Shown in pieces: positions 11,456 to 22,937 of a stretch of 64,000 bases of DNA. The number at the start of each line of letters is the position of its first letter. The first letter of the stretch is position 1. The position numbers were made by a program, and so were the translations under genes. Source of the stretch: Adiantum capillus-veneris (Eukaryota > Streptophyta > Polypodiopsida > Polypodiales > Pteridaceae); assembly GCA_014529385.2 (NCBI GenBank), contig CM043968.1, positions 5,721,001 through 5,785,000 on the forward strand, given 5' to 3'. The notes beneath the pieces are model-generated. The model had not been told where the DNA came from and ran no database searches. It worked only from the letters and a program-made list of their open reading frames with translations.

Positions 11456-12006
11456 AAAGACTTGGAAGGTAGCATTCAACTTCTGCATATCCTTCGCTTC
11501 TGTAGCTTGGACAACCTTTTGGAGCACTGTCCGGTGCTCAAAAGTCTTCAATCTCTTTTAAGGTCTCATGACCAGCATAGGTGGTTGGGGCCACATATAT
11601 CCCTGTAATCTGTGCTTGTACGTTGCTGCTTGCAAGCTAATCTGCTTCTTGGTTTTGCTCTCTTCTAACATGCTTGAACTGAACCCCTTCAAAAAAACTT
11701 TAGCAACTTCCTAATGGCATAGAACCAATGCTTCAATGGATCCCCTTTCACCTGCCATTGGTCCTTGATAACTAGCAGTGCATCACCTTTCACCACTAAC
11801 CTCGAGATGCCAAAATTGACACACTGCTTCAAACCTAAATGTAAGGTGAGATACTCCGCCTCATTATTGGTATGAACATCCTCCAAGTTGTAGTCTTTCA
11901 AAAAGATCGCCCTGATGTGTGGATCTCGTTCACCACACCTCCACTTGTCTTTTGTATTAATTACCCTCCTATCTGCTTTATCAAACCACATGGTAAAAGC
12001 TCCCGT
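11456..12006 (-). pseudogene. archaeal-type RNase H of element A, part after the element B insertion
   Basis: Minus-strand reading gives AFTMWFDKADRRV at the insertion edge, then VHTNNEAEYLTLHLGLKQCVNFGISRLVVKGDALLVI, with the NNEAEY glutamate and GD aspartate of plant Tat-type second RNase H domains. The frame joins to the residues EEHKLVG at 20741 when element B and one copy of its target site are removed. Downstream (to 11456) the linker toward integrase is readable (LQKVVQATEAKDMQKLN). Confidence 0.75.
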
Positions 12007-14838
12007 TGTGAGGTCCCTGCCCCTTTTTGAGAGGAGCGGAGTACCTTTGATAGGTCTCCAATCCTGAGAAAGAAAAACCAACGGACATTGCCTTAGCTAG
12101 TATGTAGCCACGGGCATGAACCGTTAGTGAAAGATTGGTCCTATCTCGCTATGGCGGAGCGTGACCACCATAACCCTATCTAAAAACTATCTATAATCAA
12201 TTATACCTAAAAGTATAAATCTTAGAGTGACCAACCTGTGCGCTTTTTTCCCCATGTTTCAGAAGCACAGCCGCCAAGGTTTGTCTCTTTTAAGATTTAT
12301 GACTAATAAAAAAATTCTAGCGTTGGAAAGTTACCCGACTCATCGGGTCTACCCGTCCATAGAATGATACCGTCGGGGTATCATTCTCCCACTTTCCACA
12401 CCACACTCACCCTTCTTTTGTTATCTAATTACTACCACACTGTTTAAACATACATGTTCCTTTACTTTATTTATGATACTGGTTCGTTAAGACAGCCCTT
12501 CAAACAGTATTAGAAACAATAGTCAAACAAGAAGTCGTCCAATTTTAAACCAACAACCCTTGGATTAGGTTCACTCAAGAATCTCTAATGGCGCTATTAT
12601 GTCCGATCGGTGTATACATTATTTATAAATACCCTTGTCCTCATGAGCGTCCCATACCGCTCGACAAGTACTCGTTGTGCTAATCTGGACGTACTCCCGT
12701 CACAGCAACAACGGTGCCAATCTTGGCGTCATCCTCACGCCACGACAAAACAAAACTGCAGTATCCAGCTGGGCTAATCTGGGTGTACTCCCACCACAGC
12801 ATCAGCGGTGCCATCCTGGGCGTCATCTCACGCCTCGGCAACTGCCACATAATACCAACGCTAATAAGTAGAGAGACTTGAGAGAAACCATACCGAAGGT
12901 TTTGGACAAACATTCTTTCCTATAGCAACCATTTTAACTAGACAATCTTTCCTACTTGTCAAATATGACGAGTTTCTTGGGGTTAAGCCCCGTGGTTTCG
13001 GTTCGTGTTTTCTTTTCATAAGGTAAATAATATATTCATATGGTCTCGCATATGCAATGATGCATAACTTGAAACTGCAATACTAACCTATACCATAGCT
13101 CCCATTGGTCCGATTGGTGGAGACATAGCATTTTCCGCAGGGATTCCACCGTTACTTGTACCAGCTTCATGATCATTAGCGCCTTGGGTTCGAGCACGCT
13201 TTGGAGCCATTTTTTTGTACTACACTTATGTTATACACTTAGAACTTTAAATTGGTCAATTTCCCTAGTAATCTCCTTGTTTTCAAAGAGAGTCTGTAAT
13301 TTGAACCCTCGCCAACTCGGATTCACACTTAGTGTTGTTGTTCTACATCTAATTTCTATACATCAAATATTTGCTAATCTTAATTAATCAAAAATTAAGT
13401 GTGTAAATTACGAGTGAAAGTTTAGGAATGCATTACTTTGATGCTTCACATTTCTAGTCCAATTCTAACTTCAATTTCTATACTTCAACTAAATCAATTT
13501 TTAGTATTATTCAAAATTCTACTTAATCTAATTGACAATAAAATTGGCGAATGAGAATTTCATAATGTATAATAAGAATATGATGAGTTCTCTTATGTAT
13601 TAACTTTCAATTAACAATATATAAGTTAATAGTGAAGATGTACTAACTAGAGAGAGTAGGTATACTTAGAGAGATTAGAGTAAGAGAAAACATACACACA
13701 CATCTTTTCTAAAGTTAATTGAATCTTACTATCCATTAGAAAGATTAGAGTAAAAGAGAACACACACACACATACACACACACATATCCTTCTTAAAGCT
13801 AATTGAATCTTACTAATCTATTAGAAGATTAAAGTAATAGATAGCACACACACACACATAACTAATTGAATCTTACTAATTTATTAGAGAGATTAGAGTA
13901 AAAGATAACACACACACACACACATACACACATATCCTTCTTAAAGCTAATTGAATCTTACTAATCTATTAGAAGATTAGAGTAATAGATAGCACACACA
14001 CACACACATATCTACTTGAATCTTACTAATCTATTAGAGAGATTAGAGTAGGAGATAGCACACATACACACATATCCTTCTTAAAACTAATTGAATAATC
14101 AATTAATACACACTTTATTAGTCCACTAGAGTTTTTGCTCTCTTAGTGGTTTGTGGACGCCTTCTCTCTAAGAGAAGTGGCAGCACTTTGTGAGCGCTAT
14201 AGAGGCAATCTCTATGTTTAAAGTGTGAGCATGGATTCTCTATTTATAGCAGAAAGAAAAACGTCTAACTTTTTTTTCAAAAAAAAAATTAATAATTTTT
14301 TTTTAATTATTTTTTTCCAAAAATCATACCCGCGTTTTTGGTACCCTTGTGGTATCCATGAGCTTGACCACTTTGTCATTATCATCAAAAGATAAGGCCA
14401 CACAAGCCCCCCCTCATTAAGATTAGTCAAGAGTAGCCTCTCCTTTTTCATGTGACAGTGTGTCCCACTTTGTCGCCTCCTATGTGATCCATGTGCCTTC
14501 ATTTGTCATCCTTGTGTATTTTTTTGTCTTTATAATTATTTTATTTATTTTCTTAATGATAATTTACTTTACATTTTTAAGTTAAACTTTACAGTCTTAT
14601 ATTAACTTTACAGTAGTAAAAGAAAATTCTACAATCAGTAACTAAGTCTTACAATAAGTTAATTAGTGATTCATATAGCTAAACATGTTAGAATTTTGTA
14701 GTGTAAATTTTAATTTCTAGGTTTTCTCAACCTACGATTCATAATTTGAACTCGAATATCTTAAATAAGGAGTGATGGTTCAAAAAAATACAAATGCGTA
14801 ATAGAACTTGTGTGAAATTTGAAACTAGAGACCTTACA
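12007..14838 (-). repeat. 3' LTR of element B
   Basis: Pairs with 17880-20740. It contains a 10 bp stem hairpin (GAATGATACC/GGTATCATTC, about 12362-12385), a CA-rich tandem block and the copy of the LTR-borne ORF beginning MAPKRARTQ near 13210. In this copy the ORF ends early because a CAG is TAG. Confidence 0.9.
13620..14090. repeat. tandem subrepeats with (CA)n inside LTR B (also 19500-19975)
   Basis: Five to six imperfect units of about 70-90 bp, each with AGATTAGAGTAA-AGA, a (CA)n tract, ATCCTTCTTAAAGCTAATTG and AATCTTACTAATCTATTAGA. The same block is present in the other LTR with small differences in CA number. Confidence 0.85.
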
Positions 14839-14851
14839 ATCTCCCCAACTT
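14839..14851 (-). other. polypurine tract of element B
   Basis: Minus strand reads AGTTGGGGAGAT immediately before the 3' LTR start TGTAAGGTC, the standard position and composition of a plus-strand primer. Confidence 0.8.
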
Positions 14852-14909
14852 AGAATTTGAGATGTCCTCATCTCAAGAGCAGTGAAGGGTAATCCTTAAG
14901 AAGGGATGT

Positions 14910-15934
14910 CTAATCTTTCCAAGTAGCATCTTCTATAGGGAAATCCTTCCATAAGATAAGATGTTCTTTGATGGATCTATTCCTAAGCTTTCTCTCTTGA
15001 GTTTCTAGGATAGTATCAGGTTGGAGTTGTAGAACATCTTGAGCAGGTAAAATGATTTGCTCATCATCAAGGACATGGTCAGGGTTATATACATAAGGTT
15101 TTAACAGACTTACATGAAATACATCATGCACTTTGAGATGAGAAGGGAGTTTTAGTTTATAAGCTTGATCACTTACAACCTTGATTATTTCGTAAGGTCC
15201 ACAATATCAGTAGCTAAGCTTCTTATACCTTCTGAGAGATAGATTTCTCTTTTTGGGTTTTACTCGTAAGAAAACTTTGTCACCTTCTTTGAAAATCCGA
15301 TCAGATCTTTTTAAGTCGGCGTACATCTTTTGTCGATCTTGAGCCGCTTGAATATCCCTTCGAATAGCTTTGGTTTGAGCTTCCATTTCTTCAAGCATTT
15401 TCTTTGAGGCTTCTACCCTTATAGTGGGGTCAGAAAAGTTAAGAGGTGATAAACATTCTTGACCATAAAGAGCATTAAATGGTGTCATTCCAATACTTCT
15501 ATGAGTAGAGGAATTGTATGCATACTCTACCAAGGGTAGGTATTGAATCCCTTGCGAGGTTCTCTATTGCAGTAGGCTCTAAGGATGTCTTCAATTACTT
15601 GATTAACTCTTTCAGTTTGGCCATCAGTTTGAGGATGATAAGCAGTACTAAAACATAATTGGGTTCCAATAGCTTGAAACAATGATACCCAAAACTTTGA
15701 AGTAAACTTGGCATCACGATCACTGACAATCCTCTTGGGCAAACCATGAATTCTGAAAACCTCCTTCACAAACAAACGAGCAATATCTGAAGCTGTAAAG
15801 GTTGTCTTGACTGGGATTAAGTGAGCCACTTTAGTAAACAAGTTGACTATGACCATGATTGAATCATATCCAGCTTGGACAGAAGGAAACCCAGTGATAA
15901 AGTCCATGCTAATACATTCCCATTTCATTACCAA
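14910..15934 (-). pseudogene. integrase plus chromodomain of element B
   Basis: The integrase core reads MDFITGFPSVQAGYDSIMVI (first Asp), GLPKRIVSDRDAKFTSKFW (second Asp) and AYHPQTDGQTERVNQVIEDI (Glu), so the DDE triad is visible. Then come the AYNSSTHRSIGMTPFNALYG block and the KVFLRVKPKKRNLSLRR region. The second part (15131-14910) starts HDVFHVSLLKPYV and ends in a chromodomain-like segment, ILETQERKLRNRSIKEHLILWKDFP. Chromodomains in this clade target insertion by binding histone marks. The N-terminal zinc-binding part is lost to a deletion near 15935. The frame breaks between 15520 and 15540 and between 15131 and 15207. Confidence 0.85.
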
Positions 15935-15949
15935 CTGGATCTGGTGATA

Positions 15950-16145
15950 AAGTCCGGTGATCTGTTACCAACTGGAATTTGCGTCCCAATAGATAATGTC
16001 TCCATAGCTTGAAAGCATGAATAACTGCTAGCAATTCTAAATCATGTGTAGCATAATTCGCTTCATGAATCCTAAGCTTCCGAGAAGTATAAGCTACAGG
16101 CCTTCCTTCTTGAGTAAGGACTCCTCCTAATGCACTCTTGGGTTA
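15950..16145 (-). pseudogene. RNase H scrap of element B between two deletions
   Basis: Minus strand reads SALGGVLTQEGRPVAYTSRKLRIHEANYATHDLELLAVIHAFKLWRHYLLGRKFQLVTDH in one frame (seen in pieces), the RNase H domain that normally follows gypsy RT. It is bounded on the left by a repeated ACCAACTGGA/AAAGTCCGGTGAT context shared with the integrase edge, and on the right by an abrupt join to the gag tail. Both are likely deletion scars, possibly microhomology-mediated. Confidence 0.75.
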
Positions 16146-16194
16146 TCAATTGCAGCATGTAGAGTTGCTCTTTCCTCTTGTTCTTCTCCCAATG

Positions 16195-17062
16195 TTGGTT
16201 CTCCTATGATAGCATTGACTCTGGCAGCCATTCCGCGCCCTCGACCTCGTCCTCCATTTCTTCCTCCACGATTTATTTTTTGGCCTCGTCCTCTAGCTCG
16301 ATTAGGTGTATTTGTTACGGAGACTCGCCTAGGACATACATTCCTGAAATGTCCTAGCTCGTTTCATTCATAGCATCTAAGATCTGCATTTTGAGCTCCA
16401 TTTGCTGAAGCTGCAAGTATTGGATGAGTTTGGTGAACTGGGTAAACTTGCCTTTGGTCCCACATCATAGGCCATCCTCTCCTTCCAGCATTCCTTAAAT
16501 TTCCATTTCGTACCCTTTGAGAGTTTGACATCTCTTTAGCTAAGGGTTTAGCTCTTAAAAGAGCATCTTGCAAAATTACAGGCCTCATGGCTTCTAGACG
16601 AGTATTTAAAGGAGCATTTAGCCCTTGGCAGAAACGGGCTACTTGTTGATCTGCGGTCATTGGAGGAGCATAGAGCCTAAGAGTTACAAATTTGGAGTAG
16701 TATTCTTCCACTGTCAGATGAAACTGACGTAAGTTGAAGAATTCATTCATCTTAAGGGATTCGTGTGCAGGTGGAAGATAACGTCCTTTGACAACATACT
16801 TAATGTCTTCCCAAGTTTGAGTGTTTTGAGCTACTTGATTATCTTTGCAGTGTTGTTTCCACCAAAGCTTGGCATCCCCCGTGAGACGAAACATAGCCAA
16901 CATTGCTTGGTTATTGGGAGTAGTACCAGCAGCAGCAAAATAATCCTCCATCTCTTCAAGCCACACTTTTGCATCACGCTCAACTAGGATTTCTTCCCCT
17001 TTGAAAGAGGGAAGTTTAGCTTGCTTGAGAAGTAGCTTTTTCTCTTGAAGAGATGTGTACAC
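16195..17062 (-). pseudogene. gag of element B
   Basis: The frame begins around VYTSLQEKKLLLKQAKLPSF and carries the Ty3/gypsy gag core (KVWLEEMEDYFAAAGT, AMLAMFRLTGDAKLWWKQH, NEFFNLRQFHLTVEEYYSKF, ARFCQGLN). Near the end the zinc knuckle reads RCYE, then a TGA, then NELGHFRNVCP: the second Cys of C-x2-C-x4-H-x4-C is replaced by a stop. After it comes an Arg/Gly-rich tail. The real start may be in an exon within the 5' LTR (see 18962-19084). The TGA-for-Cys change is a transversion, unlike most stops in this window. Confidence 0.8.
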
Positions 17063-17244
17063 CGCACTTTGTGCAATATAGATTAAGTGAAACTTTATTG
17101 GATACTCTAACTTTAATCCACTTTAAGGCAAGACTTGATCAGACAATAATACAAACAAAAGATAATATTAATCCAAACTTTATTTATACACGTATTATTT
17201 GCTACCAAGGTTGGTAGTCTTTAGGTACAAGGATTGTAATGTCT

Positions 17245-17697
17245 CTATATTTTGAGTTTAGTGACTACAAAAGGATAGGTTAAAGGATCAAAATAATAAG
17301 TTTCCTTTGACCCTTGAAAGCTACGAGATACACATATGGGTCGAATCCTACCACCATGGATAACTTTTGTAACTTGGTTATAGACCCATTGAGTCTGAGA
17401 TATCTTTTCTCCTCCCAAGGTAATGGTAGCAACCGGATTCTTAGTACCAAGGAAAAGATACACTTCGATGACTTTTAACTCCTCTGCCCATCGAAGTTTC
17501 TTGAGATTGGTATCCATGCACCATATCTTGTCAGCATCGATGGTATAGATTCCTCCAAATGGACTCCAGTTGATGCCCCATCCTCTATGCACCCTTGGAA
17601 TAAGTGGTGCAAACACCCTATCCAAAATCATCATCACCCTTTTTTGAAACTGATAATTTGGTGATTGGCATGCATTTTCAAATATGATGGTGAACAC
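17245..17697 (-). CDS. 150-residue ORF between the primer site and gag of element B
   Basis: An uninterrupted frame in the leader region, about 170 bp after the primer binding site and 180 bp before gag. It contains a plausibly folded, mixed sequence (WGINWSPFGGIYTIDADKIW, VATITLGGEKISQTQWVYNQ) and no known motif that I recognise. Standard chromoviruses have no such ORF there. It might be a captured host fragment, an accessory leader protein or intronic if gag is spliced. Two other members of the family would be needed to tell. Confidence 0.45.
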   Translation of the reverse strand: MFTIIFENACQSPNYQFQKRVMMILDRVFAPLIPRVHRGWGINWSPFGGIYTIDADKIWCMDTNLKKLRWAEELKVIEVYLFLGTKNPVATITLGGEKISQTQWVYNQVTKVIHGGRIRPICVSRSFQGSKETYYFDPLTYPFVVTKLKI

Positions 17698-17865
17698 CTG
17701 GAATTTTTGGTAGGCTGAATGAACATTTTCCTGTACCAGGAAAGTTCAGTCTTCAATACCATATAAAAACTCAAAACAATTTTTCTAGGTTCTTCTATTA
17801 TTTCAAACATTCGTATCCTTCAACATCCAAATATCAATCTAAAAATCTCTCCAAGCTTTAACCTA

Positions 17866-17879
17866 GGCTCTGATACCAG
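17866..17879 (-). other. primer binding site of element B, initiator Met tRNA
   Basis: Minus strand reads CTGGTATCAGAGCC directly after the 5' LTR end (…CCTCACA). TGGTATCAGAGC is the classical sequence complementary to the 3' end of plant initiator methionine tRNA. Confidence 0.95.
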
Positions 17880-20740
17880 TGTGAGGTCCCTGCCCCTTTT
17901 TGAGAGGAGCGGAGTACCTTTGATAGGTCTCCAATCCTGAGAAAGAAAAACCAACGGACATTGCCTTAGCTAGTACGTAGCCACGGGCATGAACCGTTAG
18001 TGAAGGATTGGTCCTATCTCGCTATGGCGGAGCGTGACCACCATAACCCTATCTAAAAACTATCTATAATCAATTATACCTAAAAGTATAAATCTTAGAG
18101 TGACCAACCTGTGCACTTTTTTCCCCATGTTTCAGAAGCACAGCCGCCAAGATTTGTCTCTTTTAAGATTTATAACTAATAAAAAAATTCTAGCGTTGAA
18201 AAGTTATCCGACTCATCGGGTCCACCCGTCCATAGAATGATACCGTCGGGGTATCATTCTCCCACTTTCCACACCACACTCACCCTTCTTTTGTTATCTA
18301 ATTACTACCAAACTGTTTAAACATACATGTTCCTTTACTTTATTTATGATACTGGTTCGTTAAAACAGCCCTTCAAACAGTATTACAAACAATAGTCAAA
18401 CAAGAAGTCGTCCAATTTTAAACCAACAACCCTTGGATTAGGTTCACTCAACAATCTCTACTGGCGCTATTATGTCTGATCGGTGTATACATTATTTATA
18501 AATACTCTTGTCCTCATGAGCGTCCCATACCGCTTGACAAGTACTCGTTGTGCTAATCTGGACGTACTCCCGTCACAGCAACAACGGTGCCAATCTTGGC
18601 GTCATCCTCATGCCACGGCAAAACAAAACTGCAGTATCCAGCTGGGCTAATCTGGGTGTACTCCCACCACAGCATTAGCGGTGCCATCCTGGGCGTCATC
18701 TCACGCCTCGGCAACTGCCACATAATACCAACGCTAATAAGTAGAGAGACTTGAGAGAAACCATACCGAAGGTTTTGGACAAACATTCTTTCCTATAGCA
18801 ACCAGTTTAACTAGACAATCTTTTCTACTTGTCAACATATGACGAGTTTCTTGGGGTTAAGCCCCGTGGTTTCGGTTCGTGTTTTCTTTTCATAAGGTAA
18901 ATAATATATTCATATGGTCTCGCATATGCAATGATGCATAACTTGAAACTGCAATACTAACCTGTACCATAGCTCCGATTGGTCCGATTGGTGGAAACAT
19001 AGCATTTTTCGCAGGGATTCCACCGTTACTTGTACCAGCTTCATGATCATTAGCGCCTTGGGTTCGAGCACGCTTTGGAGCCATTTTTTTGTACTACACT
19101 TATGTTATACACTTAGAACTTTAAATTGGTCAATTTCCCTAGTAATCTCTTTGTTTTCAAAGAGAGTCTGTAATTTGAACCCTCGCCAACTCGGATTCAC
19201 ACTTAGTGTTGTTGTTCTACATCTAATTTCTATATATCAAATATTTGCTAATCTTAATTAATCAAAAATTAAGTGTGTAAATTACGAGTGAAAGTTTAGG
19301 AATGCATTACTTTGATGCTTCACATTTCTAGTCCAATTCTAACTTCAATTTCTATACTTCAACTAAATCAATTTTTAGTATTATTCAAAATTCTACTTAA
19401 TTTAATTGACAATAAAATTGGTGAATGAGAATTTCATCATGTATAATAAGAATATGATGAGTTCTCTTATGTATTAACTTTCAATTAACAATATATAAGT
19501 TAATAGTGAAGATGTACTAACTAGAGAGAGTAGGTATACTTAGAGAGATTAGAGTAAGAGAAAACATACACACACATCTTTTCTAAAGTTAATTGAATCT
19601 TACTATCCATTAGAAAGATTAGAGTAAAAGAGAACACACACACACATACACACACATATCCTTCTTAAAGCTAATTGAATCTTACTAATCTATTAGAAGA
19701 TTAGAGTAATAGATAGCGCACACACACACATAACTAATTGAATCTTACTAATCTATTAGAGAGATCAGAGTAAAAGATAACACACACACACACATACACA
19801 CATATCCTTCTTAAAGCTAATTGAATCTTACTAATCTATTAGAAGATTAGAGTAATAGATAGCACACACACACACACATATCTACTTGAATCTTACTAAT
19901 CTATTAGAAAGATTAGAGTAGGAGATAGCACACATACACACATATCCTTCTTAAAACTAATTGAATACTCAATTAATACACACCTTATTAGTCCACTAGA
20001 GTTTTTGCTCTCTTAGTGGTTTGTGGACGCCTTCTCTCTAAGAGAAGTGGTAGCACTTTGTGAGCGTTATAGAGGCAATCTCTATGTCTAAAGTGTGAGC
20101 ATGGATGCTCTATTTATAGCAAAAAGAAAAACGTCCAACTTTTTTTTCAAAAAAAAAAATTTAAAATTTTTTTAAATAAAAAAATATTTTTTTAATAAAA
20201 AAATATTTTTTCTAATAAATTTTTTTTTTCCAAAAATCATACCCGCGTTTTTGGTACCCATGAGCTTGACCACTTTGTCATTATCATCAAAAGATAAAGC
20301 CACACAAGCCCCCCCTCATTAAGATTAGTCAAGAGTAGCCTCTCTTTTTTCATGTGACAGTGTGTCCCACTTTGTCCCCTCCTATGTGATCCATGTGCCT
20401 TTATTTGTCATCCTTGTGTATTCTTTTGTCTTTATAATTATTTTATTTATTTCCTTAATGATAATTTACTTTACATTTTTAAGTTAAACTTTACAATCTT
20501 ATATTAACTTTACAGTAGTAAAAGAAAATTCTACAATCAGTAACTAAGTCTTACAATAAGTTAATTAGTGATTCATATAGCTAAACATGTCAGAATTTTG
20601 TAGCGTAAATTTTAATTTCTAGGTTTTCTCAACCTACGATTCATAATTTGAACTCGAATATCTTAAATAAGGAGTGATGGTTCAAAAAAATACAAATGCG
20701 TAATAGAACTTGTGTGAAATTTGAAAGTAGAGACTTTACA
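17880..20740 (-). repeat. 5' LTR of element B
   Basis: Nearly identical to 12007-14838, with differences mainly single-base transitions, CA-repeat length and an AT-rich A/T homopolymer stretch near 20130-20235 that is longer here. Transcription should start within it and run toward 17880. Confidence 0.9.
18962..19084 (-). CDS. LTR-embedded ORF with a splice donor, possible first exon of gag
   Basis: In the sense direction of element B the LTR contains MAPKRARTQGANDHEAGTSN and continues to GPIGAMVQ, after which the sequence is CAG/GTTAGT, a good donor in phase 0. Both LTRs hold the ORF (LTR1 at about 13088-13211, where the final CAG is TAG). A basic Met-Ala-Pro-Lys-Arg start with a donor at its end suggests a 41-codon 5' exon spliced over the rest of the LTR and the primer site to the gag region. 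The candidate acceptor before gag (GCACAAAG) is out of phase, so the join is unproven. Confidence 0.45.
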
Positions 20741-21111
20741 CCCACTAATTTATGTTCCTCCTTGGTTTCATCCCGCACCACCCTAGGATAGATTGACAAA
20801 TCAACATCCTTGTTGACTAAAATAAACGCCAATTGAGATAGACTTGTATGGTCAATTCTGAATTCAAACTCAAACTCTTGTAGCTCTATCACCCACTTCA
20901 TGATCCGCTTCCTTGGCTTCAAGTGCAACACTACCTCCGGCAATAAATTGTTGGCCGTCAGCACAAAAAACTTTTGCACGATGAGATACACCTTGAACTT
21001 CCTGCAGGCAAAAAGTAAGGTCATGATCCACTGTTTGGCGTCGGTATTGGTTGCCTCTCCAGGACTTATTACCCTGCTTTCAAAATAGATAGATTTATAG
21101 CTCCTTCCCAC
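20741..21111 (-). pseudogene. first RNase H of element A, C-terminal half
   Basis: Minus-strand reading SRVISPGEATNTDAKQWIMTLLFACRKFKVYL, then KWVIELQEFEFEFRIDH and the linker KDVDLSIYPRV. This matches the region between the RT-linked RNase H and the second RNase H of Tat-like elements. It ends at EEHKLVG, where element B is inserted. Confidence 0.75.
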
Positions 21112-22080
21112 GTTCTACAATAGTATTGTCCCAATGGCTATTGTGCCTACCGTCGTGACAACATAAAAATCATTTTCATGATTGGGAGGGCACACTGTAG
21201 GCACAAGATTTCCTTCACCCTGTCAAAAGCTACTTGAGCCTCTTCATCTCATTCAAAACCATGCACTTGCTACGCCCTCTTTTTAAGGGGGTATATGTAC
21301 TGCAACATCAGCCAAAAAAGCCTCGATAGATACTTCAGTTTGTGCACGAATGACGCCAAACCTATGCAGTGAAAGGGGGCTCCATGAAGACTAGAGCATT
21401 GACCTTATCTAGATCCACTTCAATTCCATTTTGTGATACCACATGGCCAAACAATGATGCTCGGGGTTGTGCTACATTGCTATTCTTGGGGTTCAACTGA
21501 CCTCCCTCTTGATCTAGTCTCTAAAAACATAGTCGCAACTTTGACAAATGATCCGCCCTTAAGCTATAATATCCAATGTCGTTCATGAAAACCCTGATGA
21601 ACCTACCCAAATAGGGGCCAAACACCTTGCTCGTCCAATCCTGAAAGGTGGCATAGGCATTCACCAACCCAAGAGGCATCATGCGATATGCAAAGCAACC
21701 CCATGGAGATATGAATGTTGTTCAACTGGTCGTCAAGAGCAATCCCTATTTGAAAGTAATGTGAAAACCCATCCATAATGGAATAATTTTCATGGCTAGC
21801 CACCTAATTTAAGATCTCATCTTGAAATGGCAATGTGTAGTAGTCTCTTTTGGTCACGGCATTCAATGGCTTATAGTCGACACATACCCGTCATCTCCCA
21901 TTCTTTTTAGGAGTGATAACCACCGGAGAAACCCACTCAGACTCCTTCACAGGGTATATAATACCTGCATCCAGTAATTGATTGATCTCCTCTCAAAGGG
22001 CTTCCTTCTGAATTTCACCCAATCTCTTTAGCTTTTGCGCCTTAGGCTTGTATCCTTCCTTGAGAATTATTTTGTGCTCA
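21112..22080 (-). pseudogene. reverse transcriptase of element A, decayed
   Basis: Recognisable pieces in minus-strand order are EALREEINQLLDAGIIYPV, SEWVSPVVITPKKNG, RVCVDYKPLNAVTKRDYYTLPF, YSIMDGFSHYFQIGIALDD, a finger/palm stretch with several stops and frame changes, and PLKKRA/EAQVAFDRVKEIL of the connection domain. The usual YxDD box is not readable because of frame changes near 21400-21600. Clearly inactive. Confidence 0.72.
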
Positions 22081-22106
22081 ACACCCTTGGCTCCTCGCAA
22101 ATCCTT

Positions 22107-22934
22107 TTACTCCTTTGCAAATAAGTTAAAAAAGGATGCACACAACCTGACACAGCTTTTTTTCTCTTGCTTGTTCAAGTCTCCACTTAGCATATTGACC
22201 ACCTCTTCAGTACCTATGGCATGCACCTGTGCTTGCACCTCCTCTTTCGCACCAAGTTCTTCCACATGGACTCCAAACAAGTCAACATCAATCTTGAGCA
22301 TATCATCCTTGCTTTCTTCTTCCTCTGTATCTGTAAAGCCCTCATCATAGACCGTTTCAGTCTCGTACTCATAGTTGGTTGTGTCATCCTCGTTTCTCGC
22401 TGTCATAGAATGGAAATGGCTTTTCTTGGTCTTCAAATCTAGCACCACCTGGCTTCCTTTCTCTTTATCAGGCAAGGTAAACACCTTGATTTACCAATCC
22501 TGTTTGGCACCTATTTCCAATAGCCATGGCCTATCCAAGATGATTGGATAAGCATTATCATCTGCTTTCATCACAAAGAAGTCAATTAGGCACTCAATGC
22601 CCATAACTTTCACTCTTATGTCCTGGCCCACGCCCAAACACCTAGCTTTAGCATGGTTAGCCATCCTCATGTGCACATTTGACTTGGCTACCACCTTAAC
22701 ACTTGTTTCTCTCATCGCAATTTTTTTCATGACGTAGACTTGTGCTCCACCATCTATATAGGCTTGAACCTCCATTTTTTTCTCAATGATAGCATCCACC
22801 AAGGGAAGAACATCCTCTAGGCTACCTACCTTGAGTGCCATATTTTGCACTTCTTGCACATTGCCCTTACCTTTTGGTAGCCTCGTGCTCACACTTGTAG
22901 ACCATTGCCTCCTTAGTTTAGGATTCAAAGCCAA
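22107..22934 (-). pseudogene. protease region of element A and acidic linker
   Basis: The segment 22934-22491 carries a retropepsin-like domain: VQAYIDGGAQVYVMKKIAM corresponds to the active-site loop (D-G-G in place of D-S/T-G), followed by IRVKVMGIECLIDFFVM and YPIILDRPWL, the conserved end of plant gypsy proteases. Segment 22484-22107 is an acidic, disordered linker (YEYETETVYDEGFTDTEEEE) leading to RT. The two are separated by one stop after GAKQDW. Asp-Gly-Gly is unusual for a working site. Confidence 0.75.
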
Positions 22935-22937
22935 CAG

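Larger units (their letters stand above)
12007..20740 (-). mobile_element. chromodomain Ty3/gypsy element B with very long LTRs, internally deleted
   Basis: Minus-strand element bounded by nearly identical LTRs of 2832 bp (12007-14838) and 2861 bp (17880-20740) around only 3.04 kb of internal sequence. Ends are TG...CA on the plus strand. The flanks (CCCGT before, CCCAC after) match at three of five positions, the other two being transitions. The order primer site, leader ORF, gag, RNase H scrap, integrase, chromodomain, polypurine tract fits a chromovirus. Protease and RT are deleted, so the copy is non-autonomous. High LTR similarity says it is much younger than element A. Confidence 0.85.

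Noticed and set aside
12680-12913. 77-residue minus-strand ORF present in both LTRs of element B (also 18553-18786)
   Set aside because: Identical in both LTRs only because the LTRs are near-identical; no start context, donor or motif. Kept out, unlike the MAPKRARTQ ORF which ends at a good splice donor.
13169-13387. Plus-strand 72-residue ORF in both LTRs of element B
   Set aside because: Antisense to the element and low complexity.
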